Below, piece by piece: positions 7,408 through 14,132 of a stretch of DNA of 20,001 nt (positions are counted from its first letter, which is position 1; each line of letters opens with the position of its first letter). The DNA is from JAQBDA01 sp041301185 (GTDB taxonomy: Bacteria; Chloroflexota; Anaerolineae; Anaerolineales; UBA4823). The position numbers were made by a program, and so were the translations under genes. The stretch is from the NCBI GenBank assembly GCA_041301185.1, contig JBFYSV010000265.1, positions 1-20,001 of the forward strand, written 5' to 3'. A model generated the notes under the pieces. That model searched no databases. It was given only the letters and a program-made list of their open reading frames with translations, and was not told the DNA's origin.

Positions 7408-7429
7408 AAAAACTGCCGCTAGAGCAGCA
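7408..7429 (-). terminator. Intrinsic terminator of gyrA
   Basis: On the minus strand TGCTGC-TCTA-GCGGCA (one G-T pair, 6-bp stem) is followed by G and TTTTT at 7412-7408. It begins four bases beyond the gyrA stop codon. The facing small membrane-protein gene ends at 7352. Confidence 0.65.
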
Positions 7430-7432
7430 TCC

Positions 7433-9901
7433 CTAATCCTGTGCAACTCCTACCTGGCGCAGGTCTGCCGCTGAAATTCGCGCCAGCGAAGCAACTGCAT
7501 CTCCTTCTTGCAGGTTCATCAGCAGAACACCCCGCGTCGCCCGCCCTGAAGCGGAGATATCTTTTACCTTCGTCCTCAGCACGACACCCACCGCAGAGAT
7601 CAAAGTCAGATCGTCCGCCTCCTGAACCACGCGGGCGGCGGTAATCTTACCCACTTTACCGATCGCACTCTTCGCAATTGTGTGAACACCGCCCGTGGCC
7701 CGGCTCTTGATGGGATACTCGCTCAACGAGGTGCGCTTGCCGTAGCCGCGCGTGGTAACGATCATCAGGTAGGCATCTGGCTCGATCACTTCCATGCTGG
7801 TCAGGAAATCCCCCTTCGCAAGCCGGATGCCTGTAACCCCGCCTGCGGTGCGTCCCATGGAACGAACTTCTTCTTCGGCAAAACGCAAGGCCTGCCCCTG
7901 TTCGGTGACCAGGATCACCTGGCTATTGCCATGCGTCAGGCGCACCCAACCCAGCTCATCGCCGTTGTCCAAAGTAATGGCGATCAGACCCGATGGTCGC
8001 ACCGATGCAAACTCAGACAGAACTACCCGCTTGACCCGCCCTTTGCGGGTTGCCATAATGCAGAATTCGGCAGACGTAAAATTCGGCACAGGCACCACCG
8101 CGGTAATGGATTCGCCTGGATCCAGAGCCAGCACGTTCACCACCGGGATTCCCTTGCCAGTACGGTCAGCGTCGGGGATCTGGTAGGCTTTCTCAGAGTA
8201 GACTTTGCCACGGTCTGAGAAGAAGAGCAGGGTGTCCAGCGTACGAGCGGGGAGAAGCACCACGACCTCATCTTCATCTTTGGTGGCGTGCCCGGTGACA
8301 CCCCGCCCGCCTCGCGCCTGGGCGCGGAAGGATTTTGCCATTACCCGCTTGATGTAGCCCCGCAGAGTGATACTGACCAGAACGGCCTCGTCAGCTACCA
8401 GGTCTTCTTCATTAAAAGCCTCACTGGCATCGTGGGCTATATGCGTCCGGCGCTCATCGCCATATTTTTCAATCATCTCTTCCAGGTCAGAGCGGATCAC
8501 CCCTAAGATGATCTTCGCATCGGAAAGCAATTCTTCCAGGTAGGCGATGCGCTCAAGGATCTGGCGCTGTTCTTCTTCGATCTTCTGGCGCTCCAACGCT
8601 GCCAGGCGGCGTAACTGCATATCCAGGATCGCCTGCGCTTGCCGCTCGCTCAGCAGGAAACGGATCATCAAACGCTCTTTGGCTGTCTCGGCATCTGGTG
8701 ATTCACGGATCGTTTGGATGACTTCATCCAGGTTCGCCAGGGCGATCATCAGCCCTTCCAGGATATGGGCACGCGCCCGGGCTTTTTCCAGCTCGTATTG
8801 AGAGCGGCGAGTGATGACTTCTTGCCGGTGCTCGATAAAAATTTGCAGAGCGCGGCGCAGAGAAAGCAGGCGCGGCACTCCGTCCACCAGCGCCAGCATC
8901 TGGACCCCAAAAGTGGATTGCAAGGGGGTGTATTTATACAGCTGGTTCAGGACTTTCTTGGGTTGAGCGCTGCGCTTTAGCTCAATGATGATACTCATCC
9001 CGCGCCGGTCGGATTCGTCGCGCAGATCGGAGATATCATCCATCTTCCCTTCGCGTGCCAGCTCGGCAATCCGTTCAAGCAAGCTAGATTTGTTGAGCTG
9101 GTAGGGGATCTCCGTGATGACAATGCGGTAGCGCCCACCGCTCATCTCTTCGATATGGGCGGTGCCGCGCAGCACGATCCGGCCGCGCCCGGTGCTGTAC
9201 GCCTGGCGGATGCCTTCCGAACCGACGATGATGCCGCCGGTGGGAAAATCCGGTCCGGGGATGAAAGGCGTCAGCTCTTCGGTCGTGATGTCCTCAACCC
9301 GTTCGTAGTGGTCGATCATATACACCAGGGCTGCTGCAGTTTCACGCAAGTTATGGGGCGGGATGTTGGTCGCCATGCCCACCGCAATTCCCGAAGCCCC
9401 GTTCAGGAGCAAGTTCGGCAGCTTGGCGGGAAGGACTACCGGCTCTTTCAGAGAGTCATCGAAGTTAGGCGAGAAATCTACCGTATTTTTGTCAATGTCT
9501 GTGAGCAATTCCTCTGCCGCGGGCGCCAGGCGCGCCTCGGTGTAACGCATTGCTGCAGGGGCATCGCCATCGATCGAACCAAAGTTGCCTTGCCCGTGTA
9601 CCAGCCTGTAGCGCATGGAAAAATCCTGCGCCAGGCGAGCCATCGTTTCATAGACTGCCGCGTCGCCATGCGGGTGATACTTTCCCAGTACTTCCCCCAC
9701 GATACGAGCGGATTTACGAAAAGGCGTGTTAGAGCGTAGCCCCATATCGTACATGGCGTATAAAATGCGCCGGTGGACCGGCTTTAAGCCATCCCGGGCA
9801 TCCGGTAATGCCCGCGAGACAATGACGCTCATTGCATAATCCAGGTATGCCGAGCGCATCTGATCGTCAATGTTCACTTGTTGGATCGTGCCGATTTCCA
9901 T
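7433..9901 (-). CDS. gyrA: DNA gyrase subunit A
   Basis: GyrA is the breakage-and-reunion subunit of the type IIA topoisomerase that introduces negative supercoils. From the ATG at 9901 it has 822 residues. The winged-helix core includes RALPDARDGLKPVHRRILYA and the active-site Tyr120 in AMRYTEARLA. A long coiled-coil tower follows. The C-terminal beta-pinwheel contains a GyrA-box-like QARGGRG near residue 525, which points to gyrase rather than topoisomerase IV. In the quinolone pocket HPHGDAAVYE, the residue equivalent to E. coli Ser83 is Ala and Asp87 is Glu. The frame also allows a GTG at 9949, adding 16 residues, but that has no SD and lies outside the usual GyrA start. No gyrB is nearby. 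Confidence 0.96.
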   Translation of the reverse strand: MEIGTIQQVNIDDQMRSAYLDYAMSVIVSRALPDARDGLKPVHRRILYAMYDMGLRSNTPFRKSARIVGEVLGKYHPHGDAAVYETMARLAQDFSMRYRLVHGQGNFGSIDGDAPAAMRYTEARLAPAAEELLTDIDKNTVDFSPNFDDSLKEPVVLPAKLPNLLLNGASGIAVGMATNIPPHNLRETAAALVYMIDHYERVEDITTEELTPFIPGPDFPTGGIIVGSEGIRQAYSTGRGRIVLRGTAHIEEMSGGRYRIVITEIPYQLNKSSLLERIAELAREGKMDDISDLRDESDRRGMSIIIELKRSAQPKKVLNQLYKYTPLQSTFGVQMLALVDGVPRLLSLRRALQIFIEHRQEVITRRSQYELEKARARAHILEGLMIALANLDEVIQTIRESPDAETAKERLMIRFLLSERQAQAILDMQLRRLAALERQKIEEEQRQILERIAYLEELLSDAKIILGVIRSDLEEMIEKYGDERRTHIAHDASEAFNEEDLVADEAVLVSITLRGYIKRVMAKSFRAQARGGRGVTGHATKDEDEVVVLLPARTLDTLLFFSDRGKVYSEKAYQIPDADRTGKGIPVVNVLALDPGESITAVVPVPNFTSAEFCIMATRKGRVKRVVLSEFASVRPSGLIAITLDNGDELGWVRLTHGNSQVILVTEQGQALRFAEEEVRSMGRTAGGVTGIRLAKGDFLTSMEVIEPDAYLMIVTTRGYGKRTSLSEYPIKSRATGGVHTIAKSAIGKVGKITAARVVQEADDLTLISAVGVVLRTKVKDISASGRATRGVLLMNLQEGDAVASLARISAADLRQVGVAQD

Positions 9902-9966
9902 AAACTTCGCCGTTCCTTCTTTGAGTTCTGTAATTCCAGGAAGTTTCACCCATTGAGCATGAAAGA

Positions 9967-10005
9967 GGGGGTGTGCGGGCAGGATTGGCCCGCCCCCACA
10001 CCCCC
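9967..10005 (-). promoter_or_regulatory. Large GC-rich hairpin in the gyrA 5' leader
   Basis: GGGGGTGTG (9967-9975) pairs with CACACCCCC (9997-10005). Inside, CGGGC (9976-9980) pairs with GCCCG (9988-9992) around a 7-base loop, leaving a four-base bulge. In the gyrA transcript this would form about 65 nt before the ATG, downstream of the predicted start. No U-run follows on the minus strand, so it is not an ordinary terminator. It may stabilise the RNA or control translation. Confidence 0.6.
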
Positions 10006-10032
10006 CGTCCGTTTTCCAACTGGGTAACCCCT

Positions 10033-10038
10033 ATTATA
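10033..10038 (-). promoter_or_regulatory. -10 element of the gyrA promoter
   Basis: A perfect TATAAT on the minus strand (10038-10033) lies 131 bases before the gyrA ATG. No good -35 is visible at 16-18 bases. A TTGGCG occurs 20 bases upstream, which is too far for a standard spacer. A weak -35 would fit the supercoiling-sensitive gyr promoters known in other bacteria. Confidence 0.5.
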
Positions 10039-10116
10039 ACGCTTATCTTGCGGAAACCCGCCAACAGGCGCTTAGAGCATACGCGGAAGGCAATCCCATA
10101 AAATAGGCAGGTGGGT

Positions 10117-10122
10117 TATACT
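10117..10122 (+). promoter_or_regulatory. Possible -10 element for the OsmC-family gene
   Basis: TATACT lies 53 bases upstream of the OsmC-family ATG at a reasonable distance. No matching -35 is visible, so this is tentative. Confidence 0.3.
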
Positions 10123-10175
10123 TTAACAATCCTGGCTAAAAGATCTATGCATCCCTGTTTTATCGAGGTCAAAAA

Positions 10176-10595
10176 ATGATCCAAATCAGTGCCCGTGTGC
10201 AAAATAGCCACGAAAATCACCTGGTAACCTTACGGACAGGCGAGGAAATCCATTCTCTACAAATCGCACCAAAACCGGATGGCACGGGTTCGAGCGTCAA
10301 CGGCGGCGAGCTGCTCTTCCTGGCATTGGCAACCTGTTACTGCAATGATATCTATCGCGAGGCTGCAAAACTCGGGATCAAGGTCGAAAGCGTAGAGGTG
10401 GATGTCCAGGGCGATTTTGGCGAGGCTGGCTCCCCAGCGAGGAATATCATCTACCGCGCCAGAGTCGCTGCCAGAGCCAGCGGGGATCAAATTCGAGAAT
10501 TAATGAAATTGACTGATCGGGTAGCCGAAATCCAGAACACGCTAAGAGGAGAGACACCCGTATCTCTCACCTCCATCGAAGTTGTGAGCCTGTAA
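10176..10595 (+). CDS. OsmC-family protein
   Basis: The OsmC/Ohr fold includes hydroperoxide reductases and several uncharacterised subgroups. The 139-residue protein shows the family layout: an N-terminal beta region, GGELLFLALATCYCNDIYRE around the central helix, then VESVEVDVQGDF and a C-terminal helix-strand. The central Cys54 sits at the usual peroxidatic position, with a second Cys at 56. The C-terminal cysteine that forms the disulfide in OsmC and Ohr is absent: the equivalent stretch reads NTLRGETPVSLTS. It may therefore not act as a standard thiol peroxidase. The ATG has GAGGT nine bases upstream. It is transcribed away from gyrA and appears to be a single gene. Substrate and physiological role are unknown. 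Confidence 0.88.
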   Translation: MIQISARVQNSHENHLVTLRTGEEIHSLQIAPKPDGTGSSVNGGELLFLALATCYCNDIYREAAKLGIKVESVEVDVQGDFGEAGSPARNIIYRARVAARASGDQIRELMKLTDRVAEIQNTLRGETPVSLTSIEVVSL

Positions 10596-10706
10596 CGGGT
10601 CTTGAAACTGCCAAGCTTAGGGGGTAATCCTAACCTCCCTCGACCCGCATACTGCCAGAGGCATTAAGCCTGTGAGCGACCCCGAAAACGAGGTCGCTCA
10701 CGGCAG
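10596..10706. repeat. Nested inverted repeats between convergent genes
   Basis: The intergenic DNA after the OsmC gene folds into two modules. Module one: CGGGTC (10596-10601) pairs with GACCCG (10642-10647) and encloses TTAGG / CCTAA (10617-10621, 10629-10633). Module two: CTGCC (10652-10656) pairs with GGCAG (10702-10706). It encloses a short AGGC / GCCT stem and a strong GTGAGCGACC / GGTCGCTCAC stem (10672-10681, 10692-10701) closed by an AAAA tetraloop. No U-tract follows on either strand. It could be a Rho-assisted bidirectional 3' end structure or a structured RNA. Confidence 0.6.
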
Positions 10707-10756
10707 CGAAAGGAGGAAGGAGGAATAAGAAGCGTTAGAACAGGAATGCCTGTGGC

Positions 10757-12190
10757 TTACAACCCATTGAGGTAAGCGTCAATCGCAGCGGCCGACTTAC
10801 GACCTGCCACCATTGCTGTTACGACCAGGTCGGGGCCAGTTACATCATCACCACCAGCAAATACGCCGAGACGGGAGGTCGCTCCCGTCTCACGATCAGC
10901 AACAATCAGGCCCCACTTTTGCGTCTTGAGATCAGGGGTGGTATCGCCGATAATCGGGTCTGGCCAGTAACCAAGCGCCAGAATGGCGGTATCCGCATCC
11001 ACAATAAAATTCGATCCTTCAATCGGGACCGGTTTGCGGCGCCCTTTGGCGTCGGGCTCGCCCAGCTCCATGCGGATGCATTCGATCTGCGCCAGGTTGC
11101 CATCCTCACCGGCAATGAAACGCACAGGCTGGGTCAGGAACTGGTATTCAGCGCCTTCTTCACGTGCAAGGCTGCGATCCTTCTTGCCGCCTGGCATTTC
11201 TTTTTCTGTCCGGCGGTACAGGCAGACAACCTTTTCAGCACCCATCCGCAATGCGGTGCGCAGGCAATCCGAAGCGGTATCCCCACCACCGATGACAGCC
11301 ACCTTGCGCCCAATCACCGGGCGCGAGCTCAACTCCTCAGGTAATAATTCCAGGTCGACATTGCCGCGAATCAAGAACTCTGTTGCCTTGTAGACCCCGG
11401 GCAGGTCCTCGCCTGGCACTTCCATGGGGGCGTCGATCTCCGATCCGACACCGATGAATACCGCCTGGTAACCCTCAGTAAACAGGTCGTCGACGGTCTT
11501 GTTCTTTCCAATGTAGGTATTGCCCTCAAATTGCACACCGGCCTGGGCAAGATCGTTCCAGCGGGCGAAGACCACTTCCTTGGGCAGCTTGAAATTGGGG
11601 ATGCCATACAGCAACAAGCCGCCGGGAGCTGGCTTGGCTTCAAAAATAGTTACACTGTGGCCTTTCTGCACAAGCTGCTCAGCGCACGCCATGCCCGCCG
11701 GACCGGCACCAACGATGGCAACCTTCTTGCCGGTGGGCTCACCAACCGGTATGCTGACGCCCTGGCTACAACGCTCATAATCGGTCACAAACGCTTCTAA
11801 GGCGCCGGTTAATACAGGCTCATGCTTATGATTGCGGACGCACGAACCCTGGCATAACTGCTCATGGGGGCAAACCCGCCCGCAAATTTCGGGCAGGGAG
11901 CTGGTTTGGCGATAAAGCTGGGCGGCCTCCAAGAATCTCCCCTGCTCGATCAGCCACATGGCAGATGGGATATCGTTGTGGGTCGGGCATGCCTCTACAC
12001 ATGCGGCTGGGTCGGGGCAGTGGACGCAGCGCGAGGCAGCCAGCATGGCGGTCTCGGCATCCAGGTTGATGACCACATCATCGAAATCACAGATCCGCTG
12101 GCGCGGATCGCGATGATCCACATCAATGTAAGGAATATACGCCCGGGCTTTCCGGTCAATGGCTAAAAATTCGCTGGGGATTGTTTGCAT
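10757..12190 (-). CDS. GltD/NfnB-like NAD(P)-dependent iron-sulfur flavoprotein
   Basis: This belongs to the family of the glutamate synthase small subunit, which passes electrons between NAD(P)H, FAD and iron-sulfur clusters. The 477-residue protein has an N-terminal cluster domain with cysteines 55, 58, 64, 68 and 103, 107, 113, 117. The FAD-binding GAGPAG is at 161-166 and the NAD(P)-binding VAVIGGGDTASDC near 298-310. The C-terminal end VFAGGDDVTGPDLVVTAM is typical. Length is normal for GltD. The start has GAGAGG six bases upstream. No gltB or other partner subunit is adjacent, so it could be an orphan GltD, an NfnB/SudA-like electron-transfer subunit, or a dihydropyrimidine dehydrogenase-type partner. 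It is divergent from the sigma-factor operon across two CRP-type sites. Confidence 0.9.
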   Translation of the reverse strand: MQTIPSEFLAIDRKARAYIPYIDVDHRDPRQRICDFDDVVINLDAETAMLAASRCVHCPDPAACVEACPTHNDIPSAMWLIEQGRFLEAAQLYRQTSSLPEICGRVCPHEQLCQGSCVRNHKHEPVLTGALEAFVTDYERCSQGVSIPVGEPTGKKVAIVGAGPAGMACAEQLVQKGHSVTIFEAKPAPGGLLLYGIPNFKLPKEVVFARWNDLAQAGVQFEGNTYIGKNKTVDDLFTEGYQAVFIGVGSEIDAPMEVPGEDLPGVYKATEFLIRGNVDLELLPEELSSRPVIGRKVAVIGGGDTASDCLRTALRMGAEKVVCLYRRTEKEMPGGKKDRSLAREEGAEYQFLTQPVRFIAGEDGNLAQIECIRMELGEPDAKGRRKPVPIEGSNFIVDADTAILALGYWPDPIIGDTTPDLKTQKWGLIVADRETGATSRLGVFAGGDDVTGPDLVVTAMVAGRKSAAAIDAYLNGL

Positions 12191-12226
12191 CAGTCACCTC
12201 TCTTTAGTCTACTTTCGCTGCATAAG

Positions 12227-12232
12227 ATATTA
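12227..12232 (-). promoter_or_regulatory. Possible -10 element of the GltD-like gene
   Basis: TAATAT on the minus strand (12232-12227) lies 36 bases before the ATG. The -35 (TGAATA at 17 bases) is poor, as expected for an activator-dependent promoter. With a start near 12220, the nearer CRP-type dyad would be centred about 64 bases upstream. Confidence 0.35.
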
Positions 12233-12276
12233 ATGATTCGGTGAGTTATTATTCAGTCTCAGATGTCACCACTTTC

Positions 12277-12292
12277 TGTGACGGTTGTCACA
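12277..12292. promoter_or_regulatory. CRP-type operator, site 1
   Basis: TGTGAC-GGTT-GTCACA is a perfect 6-bp dyad and matches the CRP consensus TGTGA-N6-TCACA exactly. A further half-site GTCAC lies at 12265-12269. The site is in the divergent region between the GltD-like gene and the sigma-factor operon. Confidence 0.7.
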
Positions 12293-12320
12293 TGGCACTA
12301 TGCGCAACCTCAAGCTTTGT

Positions 12321-12336
12321 TGTGACACTTGTCACA
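12321..12336. promoter_or_regulatory. CRP-type operator, site 2
   Basis: TGTGAC-ACTT-GTCACA is a second perfect dyad with the same arms as site 1. The centres are 44 bp apart, close to four helical turns, so dimers at both sites would lie on roughly the same face. It is 27 bases upstream of a TAAAAT at 12363-12368. Confidence 0.7.
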
Positions 12337-12362
12337 TACACCCCATGTGCACCTGTTTGAGA

Positions 12363-12368
12363 TAAAAT
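12363..12368 (+). promoter_or_regulatory. Possible -10 element of the sigma-factor operon
   Basis: TAAAAT lies 79 bases upstream of the preferred sigma-factor ATG. No -35 hexamer is visible at the right distance, but CRP-type site 2 is centred about 46 bases upstream of the expected start. That is near, though not exactly at, the class II activator position. Confidence 0.4.
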
Positions 12369-12447
12369 CCATACTGGTTTTGCCGTAGACTAGATGTGTT
12401 TTTCAACCTGAGGATTGAAACTTTTTCTCGATATAAGCGTGCTATCC

Positions 12448-12999
12448 ATGGAGCCAATCCACCAGTCTGAAGAAGTAGAGCTGATTCGCAGAGCCCGCCA
12501 GCGGGACGATGATGCCTATGCACAACTGGTCACATACTTTACCCCACGGCTTTACCGGGTGGTGCGGCGCATGGCAGATGACAGCGGCGAAGCCGAGGCA
12601 ATTGTACAGGAGACCTTCTTGCGAGCCTGGGAAAACCTGGCTCGCTACCAAGAAGACAGACCGTTCTTCCCCTACCTGGTGACAATTGCGATCAACCTGG
12701 GACGAGACCAGTGGCGAAAATCTCGTTTTGTGGATTTTTCCGGACTGGATTCCATAGAGGACGAGCTGCCAGATTCGGAGACACTCCTTGAAACACAGGT
12801 GGAACAGGCAGAGTTGCTGAAGGAACTGGCTCAGGCGGTTTCCGAACTACCACCAGCCTACCGGGCTGTAATCGCCATGCGCTACGATGCTGGGATGAGC
12901 TACCAGGAAATTGCTCAAGGGTTGCAATTGCCTGTCAACACTGTGCGCACGCACCTGCGACGAGCAAAAATCCAGTTGCGGCAGGCGCTTGAAACGTAG
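12448..12999 (+). CDS. ECF-type RNA polymerase sigma factor
   Basis: This is a group 4 (extracytoplasmic function) sigma factor that directs RNA polymerase to stress-type promoters. From the ATG at 12448 it has 183 residues. Sigma region 2 covers AYAQLVTYFTPRLYRVVRRM through EAIVQETFLRAWENL and TIAINLGRDQWRK. Region 4 covers LPPAYRAVIAMRYDAGMSYQ, EIAQGL and TVRTHLRRAKIQLRQAL, the DNA-contacting helix-turn-helix. The frame also allows a TTG at 12415, but that has no properly spaced SD. Neither start has a good SD, so the N-terminus is uncertain. The next gene begins 12 bases after the stop and encodes a membrane protein in the anti-sigma position. The target promoters are unknown. Confidence 0.92.
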   Translation: MEPIHQSEEVELIRRARQRDDDAYAQLVTYFTPRLYRVVRRMADDSGEAEAIVQETFLRAWENLARYQEDRPFFPYLVTIAINLGRDQWRKSRFVDFSGLDSIEDELPDSETLLETQVEQAELLKELAQAVSELPPAYRAVIAMRYDAGMSYQEIAQGLQLPVNTVRTHLRRAKIQLRQALET

Positions 13000-13011
13000 G
13001 AGCGACGTATT

Positions 13012-13437
13012 ATGGAACCGATCCATAAAAGCCAATTGATGGACGATCTCCTGGCTCAAATGCCTGGGGAGCTTCCGCCACCAGACCTGGCGTTACGCGT
13101 CTGCCAGGCTGTTCGGTTGCATCACAGGCGCACGAGGCAGGCTCGGCTGGTCTTGAGTGCTTTCCTGGCATTGAGTGGTCTGTGGCTGGCGCTACCTGCA
13201 TTTTCTGGTTGGTTGCAGGCTGTCTGGATGCCAAAATCGGCTTTGCCGCTGGCAATGGACTGGCTGGCTGCGGGCCTGGCAGGGGTGGAGGTGTTGCTTA
13301 CAACTGCCGCGGCGGCGCTTTCCCAGTCTGCGAGTATCTTTACCTCGCTGGGAACTCCTGCTATCGCAGGCATGATCGCCCTTGCGATCAGCGCCCTGCT
13401 TGCCCTGGATTTGCTGGTACCCCGGCGTGAATTTTGA
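13012..13437 (+). CDS. Membrane protein in anti-sigma position, unrecognised family
   Basis: The 141-residue protein starts 12 bases after the ECF sigma gene with GGAG nine bases upstream. Residues 1-44 are soluble (MEPIHKSQLMDDLL, then PPPDLALRVCQAV and a basic HHRRTRQAR). Three hydrophobic segments follow (about 46-65, 84-103, 114-136), ending in VPRREF. The position and the cytoplasmic-domain-plus-membrane layout suggest an anti-sigma factor that holds the sigma factor at the membrane. The zinc-binding HxxxCxxC of the usual ZAS domain is absent and there is only one cysteine. The first residues MEPIH[K]S nearly repeat those of the sigma factor. The assignment is inferred from context and I recognise no domain. 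Confidence 0.8.
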   Translation: MEPIHKSQLMDDLLAQMPGELPPPDLALRVCQAVRLHHRRTRQARLVLSAFLALSGLWLALPAFSGWLQAVWMPKSALPLAMDWLAAGLAGVEVLLTTAAAALSQSASIFTSLGTPAIAGMIALAISALLALDLLVPRREF

Positions 13438-13446
13438 GGTTTCTTA

Positions 13447-14106
13447 ATGAATAAATGGCGTTTGATTATCATTATTTGGGTGATTGTATCCTTAGCCTTG
13501 ATCCTTGCATCCGCTTTGCTAGGCTGGGAAACCTGGAACTCGTTCCCCGCAATGATTGGACGGCAGGCAGCCGCTCCATCCTATGTCCATGCTCCTGAAC
13601 TGGATATCCCGGCCTGGTTAAGTATCCTGGGGGCTTTGATCACTTTATTTTTAAGTGGCTTACTTGTGTTGTATGCTCTCCCGGCTCAAATCCGCCGCAT
13701 GGAAAAAGCGTACACAACCGGGGGGAATCAACGGGTGAGGTTATTGGGTGTGGGAATCCTGAGTGGGGTTTTAATCGCCGCGGTTGGCGTGACATCATCC
13801 CTGACTATGGGCACATTCCCCTTGATGATCTTTCTGGGCAGCCTTCTGTTCTTGGGCAGCTACATAGGATATGTCGCCCTGACCTACTCCCTGGGACACC
13901 AGTTGCTGATCCGGGCTGGCTGGGACCGCCTATCTCCAGTCTATGCGCTCATCCTGGGCACACTGCTCTTGTTCGCTGCCGGAGAAATACCCGGGCTGGG
14001 ACTGATCCTAAACCTGCTGTTCGCCTGTTTAGGGTTAGGTGTCATGATCTCTACCCGCTTCGGCTCGGGGCGAACCTGGAGTTTATCCCCCCTGTTTGAA
14101 GATTAA
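13447..14106 (+). CDS. Multi-helix membrane protein of unknown function
   Basis: The 219-residue protein begins 9 bases after its neighbour, with GAGG seven bases before the ATG. About six hydrophobic segments can be read (roughly 5-27, 56-77, 97-116, 121-145, 160-180, 183-200), with a short polar tail. The C-terminal pattern (RLSPVYALILGTLLLF, IPGLGLILNLLFACLGLG, STRFG) reminds me of the membrane domain found after bactofilin-like domains in some Chloroflexota proteins; here no bactofilin part is present. By position it may be an accessory subunit of the exporter, as YknW is in Bacillus, but no sequence link to YknW can be claimed. Confidence 0.8.
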   Translation: MNKWRLIIIIWVIVSLALILASALLGWETWNSFPAMIGRQAAAPSYVHAPELDIPAWLSILGALITLFLSGLLVLYALPAQIRRMEKAYTTGGNQRVRLLGVGILSGVLIAAVGVTSSLTMGTFPLMIFLGSLLFLGSYIGYVALTYSLGHQLLIRAGWDRLSPVYALILGTLLLFAAGEIPGLGLILNLLFACLGLGVMISTRFGSGRTWSLSPLFED

Positions 14107-14132
14107 TCCATAATCGCTTGAGAAGGTAAGAA

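Noticed and set aside
7682..8218. Plus-strand open frame of 178 aa
   Set aside because: It is a shadow of gyrA with no recognisable domain or SD.
9902..9949. GTG start adding 16 residues to GyrA
   Set aside because: No SD precedes it, and GyrA proteins normally begin at the position of the ATG at 9901.
10711..10776. Purine-rich AGGAGGAAGGAGG run followed by a short ATG frame at 10747
   Set aside because: The frame ends after nine codons and overlaps the end of the GltD-like gene, so it is not a supportable gene.
12277..12336. Two spaced palindromes as a possible CRISPR or mobile-element remnant
   Set aside because: Only two short copies with different flanks and no cas or transposase gene; regulator sites explain them better.
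12415..12447. TTG start adding 11 residues to the sigma factor
   Set aside because: The upstream GAGGA directly abuts the TTG, so spacing is wrong; the MEPIH start shared with the next gene favours 12448, though this is not proven.
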